Shown: positions 10,988 through 21,821, counted from the first letter of the stretch. The stretch: 64,000 nt of DNA from Mesostigma viride (GCA_009746045.1 RPFO01000076.1:2802420-2866419), one strand, 5' to 3'. Notes: generated from the letters alone by a model not told the origin. Made by a program: numbers and translations.

Positions 10988-11730
10988 TGTCAGCCGTAGT
11001 GGGCCAAGGCAGTCCCGGCACTAGTTTTTTGGCTGTCAGTTAGCCTAATTAGTGGGACGACACAACTGTACTTTTCCAGACTATTTAATTCGTGCTACGG
11101 ATTTTTAGTGCTGCGTTTCAGGTCCGAGATACTGTACGGATCATACTTTTGAGACCCGTTGTAATTGTTTTTGGGTCCGGACTATATGTGGAGTGCTACA
11201 AAATATTGTACCGGTGCTGGTGTGGCACCGACGGTACATTTTGGATTGCTTATGCTGCCACCGTACGTTATGCAGCAGGATCCGCGCTTCGCGCAGATCT
11301 TAGGGACGTTGGTACTGTTTCTGGTTTTTCACCTATGTGAGTGATTTTGTCTAAGTCCGAGCTTGTGGCGCATGTCTGAGAAAGAAATCATAAGAATGGT
11401 AGAGTATCAGACGCGGCGCAACTTTTCAGTCCTTTGTGCATGTATGCATGCACATGTGTGCTTGAATGCATCCGACCACCTAGAACGCGCCGCCACGTAT
11501 CGTACGGCTGTGATCTGTTTGTGTCGTGACCTGTCCTTTGGGCGGCGTAGCATTTAGCCTAGGCACTGCTCCTTGGCAACTCACGCTCATGCCTTATTTC
11601 ACACGTTTTTCACCATGAAGGACGTGAAATGTGGGCGTCGGCATTTGTGATTTAATGCTTGTCTTTTAAGCGTTATTTAATAACCAAGATCAATTTCCTC
11701 CGATCACCTTGGTTCAGTGCAAATGCAACA
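10988..11730 (+). repeat. 5' LTR of the gag-only element
   Basis: 743 bp, TGTCAGCC...TGCAACA. It matches 13381-14123 everywhere I compared, including two short frames that translate identically in both LTRs. That implies little time since insertion. Confidence 0.92.
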
Positions 11731-12100
11731 TGGTATCGCCTCAGAAAGTGACAGGCAAAATCTGGTGAAGCCAAACTTCATACACTTCACCTTGTCCAAG
11801 ACTGTGAGGGGGACGCCCCACATCTACATTGCAGTCTTTGGATGCGCCTCTTTCGCTTCTTCTTGTTGAAATCGGGCCACCCAATTTGTGGGAGGTGTTC
11901 TTCTTGAGGGAACTGCATTGTTCTGTTGAAAGTGTAAGACCCTTGGCATAAGGGCCACTTGAGTATTGGGAAGTTTGTCTTTATTCTTGAAGCATCCTTC
12001 CTGTGGAGACGTTTTTTGAGATAAAACGTTTTTCTGTTCTTCCTGGGCAGTAAAGAATCTGGTTTTTTCTGCAACATTTTTAGTGGGGAGAAACTTGTCT

Positions 12101-12379
12101 ATGCAAAGGGATTTGACCACTGCTTTGTGGTGTCCTAGAGCTGCTGGAGATCCTATTGTTATTCCGAATCCTGATTACAACACCGGCCATCAGGGGGTAT
12201 CCCCTTCTCCAAACAGAGCATCTGTGGAAGTACAGTATAGGGGTACCTGTTTTAACTGGGAGATTGTATGCACCCCTAGAACTCTGCGCCGTTTGGCGGA
12301 GTTTTTAGATCAACTCATCCCTGAGGAGCCCACAGTTGTTCCTGAGAATCCTACAGTGAGACCTACCGGCGAGGAGTGA
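12101..12379 (+). CDS. Small ORF upstream of gag in the gag-only element
   Basis: About 92 codons from ATG 12101 (MQRDLTTALWCP). The C-terminal half has CFNWEIVCTPRTLRRLAEFL followed by a Pro/Glu-rich tail. It stops at TGA 12377-12379, two bases before the Gag ATG at 12382, an arrangement suited to reinitiation or a leader protein. No family recognised. Confidence 0.45.
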   Translation: MQRDLTTALWCPRAAGDPIVIPNPDYNTGHQGVSPSPNRASVEVQYRGTCFNWEIVCTPRTLRRLAEFLDQLIPEEPTVVPENPTVRPTGEE

Positions 12380-12381
12380 CA

Positions 12382-13203
12382 ATGGCAGCCAACGCAGCAG
12401 TAGCAGCAGCTACCAGCATCGGGGCCTTCATCAGTGCTGCTGATAAGTTACCAAAGTTTGATGGTGTGGATCCCCGTAAGTGGGAGGCAACGAATGTCCG
12501 CTTTACCCGTTTGCTGAAAGCCTTTAACCTACATGGGGTAATCACGGGTGAGATCGTGGACGATGGCAAGGACGCGGCAGTTCAGGCCGCGATGGGCATC
12601 TTTTTAGATGGCCTGGCTCTTATGCTGGTCAAGAATGTGACCAGTGCAAAACAGGCATGGGAGCTCCTGATGAAGAGGTTTGGTCACCACCGTACGACTG
12701 AGACCTATCAGGATGAACTGCGTCGCAAGCTTCGTTCCAAGGAGCCTGCACCAGTGGACAAGCCCCTCAATGAGTTCCTGGCAGCGAGGGAGCTGACGCG
12801 CGAGGAGTACGTCCAGGAGCTGGACGGGCGTTTTGACGACCAGGACATGGTCCTCTCTACTCATGATCTCATGCCCGCTGCGATCCGGGTGATGATGGCA
12901 GCACAGGATGTACGCATCACCACACTCACGTGGGATGAGTACAAGGCACGTGTGCTGAGGATTGAGGACAGCATCAAGGCCCAGGCGGCCATCATGCGCA
13001 ACACAGGCGGGGGGAAGCAGGGAGACACCAGGGACACCAGTTCTCTGGCTGGCGTCTTTGCTACCATGGCGATGGAGGACGGGAAGAAGGGTGGCTGTTT
13101 TCACTGCGGCAAACCGGGCCACAAGGTCGCAAACTGTTTCAAGAAGCACCCCCACCTTCGCAAGGGGGGAAGGACGGAGAGGGCAAGGCGCAGGCCAACT
13201 TGA
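12382..13203 (+). CDS. Gag (UBN2-type, zinc knuckle) of the gag-only element
   Basis: ATG at 12382 (MAANAAVAAATS). The fold shows KLPKFDGVDPRKWEATNVRF, KQAWELLMKRFG and the zinc knuckle CFHCGKPGHKVANCF (CX2CX4HX4C) near residue 235. This is the capsid/nucleocapsid precursor of Ty1/Copia elements: it packages the RNA and would need protease and RT from a partner. The frame ends at 13203, but one base earlier or later at the six-G run (13164-13169) opens a natural-looking tail to a TAG near 13293, so the C-terminus is probably frameshifted. Confidence 0.85.
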   Translation: MAANAAVAAATSIGAFISAADKLPKFDGVDPRKWEATNVRFTRLLKAFNLHGVITGEIVDDGKDAAVQAAMGIFLDGLALMLVKNVTSAKQAWELLMKRFGHHRTTETYQDELRRKLRSKEPAPVDKPLNEFLAARELTREEYVQELDGRFDDQDMVLSTHDLMPAAIRVMMAAQDVRITTLTWDEYKARVLRIEDSIKAQAAIMRNTGGGKQGDTRDTSSLAGVFATMAMEDGKKGGCFHCGKPGHKVANCFKKHPHLRKGGRTERARRRPT

Positions 13204-13380
13204 CGTCCACTCCTGATCAGCAGGAGGCACTGGAGGTGCCCCCTGGTTTTGTTTTCCACACTGTCGTGGAGGCTCCCGCTGACCAACTGTAGTATTTGTT
13301 TAGTGGTGCGTTGCTCCAGGGGCGCCCTGGCCACCATACCTTTTCGAGTCATTGTTTCCAGCTTGTCCCACTAAGGGGGG

Positions 13381-14123
13381 TGTCAGCCGTAGTGGGCCAA
13401 GGCAGTCCCGGCACTAGTTTTTTGGCTGTCAGTTAGCCTAATTAGTGGGACGACACAACTGTACTTTTCCAGACTATTTAATTCGTGCTACGGATTTTTA
13501 GTGCTGCGTTTCAGGTCCGAGATACTGTACGGATCATACTTTTGAGACCCGTTGTAATTGTTTTTGGGTCCGGACTATATGTGGAGTGCTACAAAATATT
13601 GTACCGGTGCTGGTGTGGCACCGACGGTACATTTTGGATTGCTTATGCTGCCACCGTACGTTATGCAGCAGGATCCGCGCTTCGCGCAGATCTTAGGGAC
13701 GTTGGTACTGTTTCTGGTTTTTCACCTATGTGAGTGATTTTGTCTAAGTCCGAGCTTGTGGCGCATGTCTGAGAAAGAAATCATAAGAATGGTAGAGTAT
13801 CAGACGCGGCGCAACTTTTCAGTCCTTTGTGCATGTATGCATGCACATGTGTGCTTGAATGCATCCGACCACCTAGAACGCGCCGCCACGTATCGTACGG
13901 CTGTGATCTGTTTGTGTCGTGACCTGTCCTTTGGGCGGCGTAGCATTTAGCCTAGGCACTGCTCCTTGGCAACTCACGCTCATGCCTTATTTCACACGTT
14001 TTTCACCATGAAGGACGTGAAATGTGGGCGTCGGCATTTGTGATTTAATGCTTGTCTTTTAAGCGTTATTTAATAACCAAGATCAATTTCCTCCGATCAC
14101 CTTGGTTCAGTGCAAATGCAACA
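13381..14123 (+). repeat. 3' LTR of the gag-only element
   Basis: 743 bp, preceded by AAGGGGGG (polypurine tract) and followed by the GGGAG duplication. Confidence 0.92.
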
Positions 14124-14335
14124 GGGAGGCCGGTGAGCCGTGTGCTAGGTCCTTACAACGCGGAGGAGGTCCGCTCAGTTCCTCGCGTGGGGACACCGGT
14201 GGCACGCACAGCGCAGGAGCGTGAGGAGGAGGCAGTAGCTGGAGAGCAGCCAGCGGCTTCTTCCGGCAGCACCAGCGCTTGAGCCTGTGTTTCCTTGTCT
14301 ATCGCCTGTTTTGTTTTGCCATCCCACTGTATATA

Positions 14336-15689
14336 ATGCCTCGTGGCAAACCGGGAGACGGCGACAAGGGCGAGATGGAGGCACCGGCTGGGGCGAGCCA
14401 GGAGCCTCGACAAGACAAGGAGCAGCTGGTGGGAGAGGCGATCCCAGCCAGCGAAGGCGATGGGGGAAAGCGACCAGGCAGCAAGAGACGGCACGAAGAC
14501 TCGGTGGAGGAGGCGCGCAAGGCGCGGGCGCTAGGGCATCTGATGCAATAACGGTGGCGAATGGGCAACCAGCCGTGGAGAAGCGTAAGAGGGACACCTC
14601 CGCTGACGGCAATGGTAAGAGGCCTCACGTGGATGTGCTCTCCCCTGTGCTTGCTGGCCCAAGTGGTGTTGTTGCTGTGACACCCACTGTGGTGGAACCG
14701 GTGAAAGCGCTGCCAGGGTCGAGACCTCACATGAGTGCAGTCGCGCTTATGAATGGACAAAAGCCTCTTAACCCACCACTAGCACAGGAAGCTCTAGACA
14801 AGTGGCTAGAGGACATGGAGCTGGTTGTGCTCTCCGTGGACCCCACTGTCAACCTAGTGCAAGTGTTTCACTCGTCCACGTGCAACAGGGACTCGTCAGA
14901 GCGTGTCAGGGAAAAGGCTAGGACTGGTGTCAAGGATAAGCTAACCTGGGCACAGTTCCTGGATGGGTTGAGGGAGGAGTTCTCTGACAAGGTTCTCAAC
15001 CTCACCAACTACTATAAACATCAGTATGACACCTTTGAGATAGTGGGTCCTGTGGCAGAGGAATGGGCTAGGCTCAACCGTATCAGGGACAAGGGGGCCA
15101 AGTATGGCTTCCTGGTCACAGATAGGGCCTTGGCAGACTATTTCCTGGACCGTATGGGTTTGAGTGTGGATGGGAGGAACAGTGCCCGCATGTTTCTTAA
15201 CCAGACTGATGGCTCCTTGCGTGCTCTGGAGCTTGTAATCCTCAGCATAAGGAAGCCAGATCCTGCCTGCAAGCTATCCAGTCCCATGGCAGCAATGCCA
15301 CCTCCGCTGTGCAGGGCCAAGGTGATGTCCCCGGGTACCCAGCCCGTGATGGGGCAAGGCCCAACAAGCGTAAGCGCTTCAGGCGCCAGAGGCAGGGGGC
15401 TCAGGGTGGCAAGGGTGCAGGTTCCCAAGGAGGGGTTGGGAGCCAGCAAGCTGGTGGTCAGCAGGGTAAGGGTGGCCAAGGGCAAGGCAAGGGCCAAGCT
15501 CAAGGCAACCAGGGCAAGCAGGGTGGGCAGTCTCAGGGAGGCCAGGGGAAGCCTGGCAAGGGTGGGGCTGGGTCTGGGAAGAAGGGTGGAGCATGCTTTG
15601 TGTGTGGCAAGGAAGGTCACTGGCGTCGTGAGTGTCCTGACAGGAAGGCCAAGCCTGCTGGGGCAGGGGGCCAGTCTGGGCAGCAGTGA
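14336..15689 (+). pseudogene. Copia-2 gag with two frame changes
   Basis: The likely start is ATG 14336 (MPRGKPGDGDKGEM). The acidic/basic N-terminus is in one frame to about 14500, then the frame with VEKRKRDTSADGNGKRP carries the capsid part (LDKWLEDMELVVLSVD, LTWAQFLDGLREEFSDKVLN, YGFLVTDRALADYFLDRMG) to about 15270. A third frame carries a long Gly/Gln-rich linker and the zinc knuckle CFVCGKEGHWRRECPD (15594-15641). The two shifts disable Gag unless recoding occurs, which I consider unlikely because they fall at unremarkable sequence. Confidence 0.8.
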
Positions 15690-15739
15690 CTAGCTACATC
15701 ATCCCCTGTAAATAGTCAATCACCCCTTGGGGAAGGTGT

Positions 15740-18700
15740 GTGGATGTACATAAGGATGGGGGTGTGCCCCTTGTGCAGCACCAAGGGTGTAAAGATGTTG
15801 TTCTTCCACTGGATTGCAATAACAATGCTGCAGCTGAATTCCCTATGCCTCATGCAGGTGGTGGGTCTCCAGCAGGTGCTGGCCTGGAGGGCCAAGGACC
15901 TTGCTGGAAGGGCCTGGAGCGGTCCAGGGAGCAGGCCTGGCTTGGGGAGTCAGGATGGCCTGCAGGAAGCCCTGGAACCTCAGGAGTGGATCATGTGTCC
16001 CCACACACGGTTCAGACGTCTCGCCAGGTCAGTACTGACAGAGTGCTGAGCTATGCTGAGGCTGGCCATAGATTGCATCATATGTTTGGGCATTCTGGGC
16101 AGGCAGCAATGTTTGCTTGGAAGCTAGGTAGGGAGCCTTTGTGGGAGGCATGCCAGGCTGCTGCTGAGAACTGTGGTTGCCAGGAGAATGCTGTTCACCC
16201 ACCTCAGTCCCATGCTAGGGAGCCTGCTAGGGAGCGTGGCGACATCCAGATGGATATCCAGCATATCAGGGGCTTGTATATATTGGTGGCAGTGGACAGG
16301 TTCAGCAGATACAGGCTGATAGACGTTCTGCCTGGTATGCAGGAGCACCACTTGTTGTTGGGTATGAAGGCCCTGATCCCAGGCTTTGGGGTGTGCAAGA
16401 GTGTGCAGGCAGACTTGCAGTTTGACTGTTTGCTCAAGCATCAGGACCAGCTGCCTTGTAAGCTGGTAGTAGTCCCCAGGGAGAGTCATGGGCAGCAAGG
16501 GGCTGTAGAGAGATCCATACGTGAAGTGAAGACAGTGGTGCTAGCAGCAGAGTCAGTGCCACTTGTGGCATCTGCCTTAGAGAGGGCAGCCTGGTGTAAG
16601 GGGATAGAAGAGCAGCTGAACCACAGGGTTAACTATTACTTTGATGGTGTGGCTGTCTCTCCCCTGGCCCTGCAGTATAGCTTGTTGCCTGAGAACGTGG
16701 TGCAGGCCAGTCTTAGGAAGGCAGATAGGTTATTTGCCCAGCTGAGACGTAAGGACAAGAACTGGAATGTGCTGAGGCCTCAGGTGGGGCTGAAGGTCAG
16801 GATGTGGAAGGAACCATCTATTCCAGGCAAGCGGGGGAAGTGGCAGGATGGGGTTGTCACTCGTGTGGAAGAAGCTAACAGATCTTGCCTGGTGGCTTTG
16901 GAAAAGGATCCAAGGCACGTGTACAGGTTGTCCTGGGCTCATGTCAAGGAAAGAAGGCCACATGCAATCTGGCCTGCAGACGGGCCAGGCCCTCCCAGCT
17001 GGGTTGAGGAGCCAGGCCAGAGCCAGGCAGCAGCAGCTAACAATCCTCTGGTGGTGGATGATGGTCTGTCCCTGCTGGAAGATGACGAGCAGGAGGCTGC
17101 TGAAGCAACTGTCACAAGGCCAGAGGGGACGGGGCAGCCACCTAAGGCCCGGGGGCCTCTCATGGCGGACGTCATCCGAGCACTCATGCGCAGCAAACAT
17201 GATCCCAAGGTATCCAAGCTCACGGGGTGGGGGTCGTGCTGGGCAGCTACAATGGAGGTAGATACCAACTCACAGGTGTCTGTCATCAGGGAAGAGGATG
17301 CTGTAGGCTTACAGATGTCCCATCCCAGTTGCCTTGCTGTGTCTGATTTCTCAGGAAAGGTGTCCATGAAGATCCTTGGGGAAGTGAGTGTGCCTATCTT
17401 AGGGGTGCCCACCACGTTCTGTGTGGTAGAGGGCTATAAGGGGCCTGCCATTCTGGGACAGAACTTCTTGTGCATGCCAGGGGTTACTTTGACCTCTGAT
17501 GAGTTGGCACTAGAAGGCAGGGGCAGCCTCCCCCTTGAAAGATATCACTATTCCCAGGGTCTTGCAGTGGCGGTGAAGGCTGTTAGGAGTCAGCCAGCTG
17601 AGGGTCCTCAGAGTCAGGAGCCCATAGCTGAGGACTTGTTGATAATCCCAACCACCTTTGATCCAAGGCAGTTAGGGGTAAACAGGTACCAGATAGCTGC
17701 TCACAGTCCTATTCCCTGGCGCCAGCTAGTCGAGATGATGCAGAGCCCCAAGATGGCTAAGGCATGGACTCTTGGCTTTGTTGCTTCTGGGCATGAGTGG
17801 ATAGTTTCCAACTGTGCAGAACCTGTGGATGAGCTGCCAGAAGTTCACCAGCTGCTCAGATTGATGTTTGTCCTCAAGCTCAAGGAGGTTGATGGTGTCC
17901 AGGTGCCACATGTCAGACCAGTTGTAACCGAGTATCATGGCACTGGCCAGTTGTTAGATGAGGAGCTCTATACTCCAGGGATGCTGCATGACACGTGGAG
18001 GATTCTGCTGTGTATATTTCTGTCTTTTCTGGTTAAGGGTGTGCCCTATAGCTCTGTGCTGATTGATTTCAAGAGGGCTTTTCTCAAGGGTGACCAAGAT
18101 CAGGCTAGGCAGACTTGGAGAGATATCCCTCCTTTCTTTGTGACTGTACCTGCTGTATGGAGAGCAGAGATAAAGGCCAGGTACCTGAGAATTCTGAAAG
18201 GGTTGGAAGGTCTCAGGTCCAGTCCCATTATCTGGAGAAAGAGCCTAGAGAAATTCTTGAAGAATACTTGTGGGTTCTGTGTCTCCAGTGGATCCCTGTT
18301 TGTTCCAAGGGTCCTACAATGGCCTTCCTGTCTTTGCCTCACTGCATGGTGATGACCTGCATCTCATAGGTCCACCAGACTGGGTTGAGGCTGTCTTGGC
18401 TAAGATCCAGAAGCGGTTTGAGCTGGGTAAGATACAGCACATGGTGGAGAATGAGCCTATGGTCTTCTGTGGCATGCAGGCTACGTTGTTCCAAGCCAAG
18501 GGCTCGTGGTTCATCAGGATGGAGGGTGGTAAGGACTACCCACAGCAGATTGTAGATGCATTGCAGGAGCCCATCACGCAGGCTAGGTGTGCTACCATCA
18601 GGGGCATGCTGGCATGGCTTGCAAGTATATGTGCCCCTGACTTGCTGGTTCTGAGTCGACTTACTGATTCCCAGCTGGTTGAGGTGGGTGCTGAGAGTGT

Positions 18701-19253
18701 GGTGCAGGCTGTCATGATGTCTCCCCCTCTCATACTGGGTCCTGTGGATTTGTACAAGCCCCTTGACATGGTTCTCTATGTGGACAGTTCTATGGACAAT
18801 AGGAAGGTCACAGAGGTCAGGGGCAGGGCAGCAGCATTAGTTACCCTGGAGCAAGATCACACCTCACTTGTTACCTGGTACAGTCGGTTGCAGAACAGGG
18901 TTACACCCAGCAGTGATATTGCTGAGTGCAGGGCAATCTGTGAAGGGCTGCATACTGCTCTTTACTTGAGGGAGCTCTTCTACCAGCTATGTCAAGTGGC
19001 TTCCTGTAGGTTGCAGCTGCACACACTGGTGAGGACTGATAGCATGGGCATGGTGCAATTTGTGCACAGGCAGCTGGCCAGGAGCAGGGACCTTGACTAC
19101 TTGTTGCTCAAGGAGATGTCCTACCTAGCTCACATTGAACATGTGCCTGGTGTGGACAACCCTGCAGATGCCCTCACCAAGCTGGAGGAGAAGGCGGAGA
19201 GGCAGTACCCCCTGCTCCGTGGGCTCATGGACCCCTTACACGGGCGGCCATAG
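15740..19253 (+). pseudogene. Copia-2 pol: integrase, protease-like domain, RT, RNase H (order unusual), one frameshift
   Basis: Residues numbered from 15740. Zinc-binding region about 110-147 (H114, H118, C145, C147); integrase core with D172, D225 and E257 (GQQGAVERS); integrase C-terminus 345-405 (KWQDGVVTRVEE). After an acidic linker comes a retropepsin-like block, 500-580: VDTNSQVSV with D508, then VVEGYKGPAILGQNFL. RT starts about 665, first Asp D776 (LIDFKRAFLKGD). At about 18274 two bases are missing relative to Copia-1, so the frame ends at 18352 and the LHGDDLHLIG/RNase H part lies in another frame (18270-19253). Canonical Copia order is protease-integrase-RT-RNase H; here the protease-like block follows integrase, and no other protease motif lies between gag and integrase. 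Confidence 0.85.
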
Positions 19254-20263
19254 AGACCAGGCCTTGCTTCAGCTTGGGTGCCCCAGTGGGCTGCTTGACC
19301 AAAGTACCAAGTGGTGACTGGTGCTTACTGGTTGACAGCCGGTCCTTCAGGGTTAGGTACACCCTCCTGGACAGGAGTTGGTGTGGAATGTCACTCCTAC
19401 CAGCTGAGAATCATGCCTGGCCCTCCCCATGGGGTTCAGAAGAGTCGCCAGGACTTAAGTCGACGCCTTTGGCCTCAAACAGTTAGGCCATGCAAGGGCA
19501 ACCCGAATGTTGGTTCTTACAGGTTGCTGTACATATGTTTTCTAGTGCTTGTTTCCAACCTGTTGCTAATAAAGAACCTGGTTGTGTGACCATGTGGAAC
19601 ATGGTTGCCAGGGGGCCACATTCTGGGTTATATAATGCTTGAATAAAACATAATCATGTCATGTCATTCTCATGTTGTTCCATGGTTGTAATGTTTCTCT
19701 TGTGTAAAGTTCCAGGTCACCTATAAACCTGGAGGTTGGGGTGGGGTTCAATTCCCCAGCAGAGCCACAGCCTGGCATGAGTGATTCCTGGGCTTAACAC
19801 CCAGTGAAGACATGGGCTCCCCAATGAGGCAGTATTTGTATAGGTGCTACCTGAGTCTCTTTGAGCATAAAAGGGAAAGGCTGGCCAAGGCGGGCGCCAT
19901 AAGAACGGGCGCCTGTGATAACTGTGAAAGATCAGGAACTCACAATAGTACGTTCTTGGCATCCTGTAATCCCAGCCATTGGACTAGGTAATGTGCCTTG
20001 ACTTTAATCTAGCACCAAGTTCCCAAGGAAAGGTTGGGAGCTGACCAAGGGGTCAGGGGATAACCTGGGGTGACCTCTGATTCACTGGCCAGTACACCTA
20101 GCCTGGTCCAAGGGCAGATATGTTGTTACCCAAAGGAGGCAGGAACCTGGGCCCTCAAAGGTCTGATCAACCTCAAGGGACCAAGCGGTCTGTGGCTGAG
20201 TGGGCACAAGCAAGGTTAGGTTTGTTTCAAGCTGGTCCAGCTCCAAAAAGAAGAAAGGGTTGG

Positions 20264-20910
20264 AGTTAGCATTTTGGGCAACCAATATGCTAAGTGGATG
20301 CAGTTTGGAAAGACCTTTCCAACGCCGTGCTGACCGCCTGAAACAGACAAGGGACGAGAAAGATATGAGGTCCCGAAGTCCTAGCCGTCCGTGGCCGACT
20401 AGGTACAGTCCTCTGGTATAGTGGACAGGACACGTGGCAGGCCGTGCCTGCACAGGCTTAGCCTGACTATCACGTGACTGTGGTCCACATAGACCAGAGG
20501 AGCAGCAGCCTGTGACTGGTGGACTACAGGAACTGGCACAGGTCTGCAAGGATACTAGGCCTTGCAGGCTTGTGACAGGTCCTGTACTTCCTAGCTTGCA
20601 GAGTCTAGGCAAATCCAGTTCGTCCTGGCTCTGCACTGATGCCAGTGGACGTTGAGGATTTGCTCGCCTGCCTGCACGTGCCTCGTCACGCCGATGGGAA
20701 CGAGGAACAACGCAAAGGATATAGCTTGGTCATGGGGGATGACCAGCTATCTTGGCAAGCACGAACCGAGGCTCCCACATTGGACGTGGAACCGCTCACC
20801 GTGGTCGTGGCTTGGTGCAGGGGTTAAAAGGTTGCTGCCTTGCAACTTTGGCTCATCCCGTTGTGTGGCGTGAGAGACCAGGAACTCACAGTTCTGGCTG
20901 CTCGCTAACT
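20264..20910 (+). repeat. Copia-2 3' LTR
   Basis: 647 bp, AGTTAGC...GCTAACT, preceded by AAAAAGAAGAAAGGGTTGG and followed by the ACTTC duplication at 20911-20915. Confidence 0.9.
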
Positions 20911-20915
20911 ACTTC

Positions 20916-21072
20916 ATGATCTGGCATGATTGACACTCGCGCACGTACGTCTCGATGTACTCCCGCATACCTGGCCAGTAGAAGTTCTTTCTGGCCCGCG
21001 GCAGCAGGCGATGGATTCCTTGGTGGCCACCGGTGAGGGAGTCGTGGAGCTCATGGAGCAGAGCCGCTCTAC
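20916..21072 (-). pseudogene. Gypsy-1 pol: integrase zinc-binding (H2C2) domain
   Basis: Minus-strand frame with LLHELHDSLTGGHQG, FYWPGM and ECQSCQIMK: the HHCC module of Gypsy integrases (H-x-H...CxxC). It is the upstream part of the gene whose core lies at 8263-9303; removing Copia-2 and one ACTTC copy brings the two into one frame. Everything further upstream (RT, RNase H) is lost at the palindrome beginning at 21073. Confidence 0.85.
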
Positions 21073-21224
21073 AGTTGTACAAGCGAATGCTTATACTTTT
21101 TATGCGCAAACCTTTTAGCTAAGGTTAACGCATATTCTTACATCCTGCGCAGGATGTAAGAATATGCGTTAACCTTAGCTAAAAGGTTTGCGCATAAAAA
21201 GTATAAGCATTCGCTTGTACAACT
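21073..21224. repeat. Perfect 152-bp palindrome (76-bp arms, no spacer)
   Basis: The arms are exact reverse complements about a centre between 21148 and 21149 (CATCCTGC|GCAGGATG). The left arm starts AGTTGTACAAGCG and holds GCTTATACTTTTTATGCGC. A third, direct copy of the arm lies at 21472-21550. Such a sequence can extrude a cruciform or template-switch in replication. Confidence 0.92.
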
Positions 21225-21550
21225 TAAAACCTTTGCGCGTTGGGGCGGAATATTAAGCGGCTCCCTAACTAGGGCTTTTACTTGCGCATCGAATTACTAA
21301 TTCGATATCGAATTACTGATTCGATATTAATCCCGGGAAGGTCCGATATCTACCTCGCTAGGCGATTAATTAGGTCCGACCGGTGACCCGGCGGATCCTC
21401 CCAAATAATCCCTACTCGGCACTGGCCCCACGAGGTTTCGAACCCATGACTTCCGCGCCGCGCCGGTTCTAAGTTGTACAAGCTACTGCTTATACTTTTT
21501 ATGCGCAAACCTTTTAGCTAAGGTTAACGCATATTCTTACATCCTGCGCA
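21149..21550. mobile_element. Small TIR element (about 400 bp) with 76-79 bp inverted ends
   Basis: The right palindrome arm (21149-21224) and the 21472-21550 copy form long inverted repeats around a 247-bp core. The core has TCGAATTACTAATTCGATA-like repeats near 21288-21325. At 21434-21444 the minus strand reads GGTTCGAAACC, a good match to a tRNA B box, so the core may be tRNA-derived. It is non-coding. The solo arm at 21073-21148 looks like the remnant of a second, head-to-head copy. Confidence 0.55.
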
Positions 21551-21821
21551 GAAGCTCCCAGCGCACGGAAGAACTGCCAACCAATCCGCGCAAAGCTCCC
21601 AGCGAGCGAAGCGAGCGGCCGCTTTAGCGGCCTCCTCTCTGGAGGGCAGCGAAGGAGACCGTCAGTCCGTCACGATTCCTCTCCGGAGTGCAGCGAAGGA
21701 GTACGCTTCTACGAACTACAGTATGCGTCTACAGCGGGCAGCGGGCAGTCCCTCCATGGTCTCTCTACCGCCAAAAATTGATTAAATTTTTTTTTTTTTT
21801 GGCTGTGCGAAGCCAGCGGGT
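21551..21821. other. Non-coding stretch with short hairpins
   Basis: It contains GCGAGCGAAGCGAGCGGCCGC followed by TTTAGCGGCC, repeated GAGTGCAGCGAAGGAG-like blocks and a T16 tract near 21788. I see no gene. Confidence 0.4.

Larger units (their letters stand above)
10988..14123 (+). mobile_element. Gag-only LTR retrotransposon (TR-GAG type), very young
   Basis: 3136 bp bounded by LTRs of equal length (743 bp) with TG...CA ends (TGTCAGCC...TGCAACA) and a perfect duplication GGGAG (10983-10987, 14124-14128). Directly after the 5' LTR comes TGGTATCGCC, like the initiator-Met tRNA primer site of plant Copia elements; AAGGGGGG precedes the 3' LTR. The 1.65-kb interior encodes a short ORF and a Copia-type Gag with a zinc knuckle but no protease, integrase or RT. 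TR-GAG elements of this layout are known from plants and depend on enzymes supplied in trans. Confidence 0.9.
10362..14282 (+). pseudogene. Copia-2 upstream ORF 2, split by a gag-only LTR element
   Basis: Open from 10362 to 10987 and, after the nested element and its second GGGAG copy, from 14129 to the stop at 14280-14282; the empty-site frame would be about 260 codons. Recognisable stretches are WAIELVAICFGG, AQTCEHLVNILIQEARGHADHW and VTVITGRDVSDEEFHDQF, with an Arg/Gly-rich middle and a Glu/Ala-rich end. No family recognised. The start is uncertain: 10362 is GTG, and the frame may instead continue ORF 1 through a shift. The restored frame agrees with clean insertion of the nested element. 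Confidence 0.5.
9304..20915 (+). mobile_element. Copia-2: full LTR retrotransposon with target duplication ACTTC, carrying a nested gag-only element
   Basis: LTRs at 9309-9956 and 20264-20910 are flanked by a perfect 5-bp duplication, ACTTC (9304-9308 and 20911-20915), inside a Gypsy-1 gene. Contents in order: two ORFs of unknown function, gag, pol (integrase, protease-like, RT, RNase H), a non-coding 3' region, polypurine tract. Without the nested 3136-bp element the copy is about 8.5 kb. It is inactive: gag has two frame changes and RT a 2-base deletion. Confidence 0.9.

Noticed and set aside
10988-14123. Solo gag as the 5' part of Copia-2
   Set aside because: The matched LTRs, GGGAG duplication and a second, different Gag downstream show it is a separate nested element.
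21420-21490. A tRNA gene
   Set aside because: Only a B-box match; the acceptor, D and T stems do not pair convincingly.
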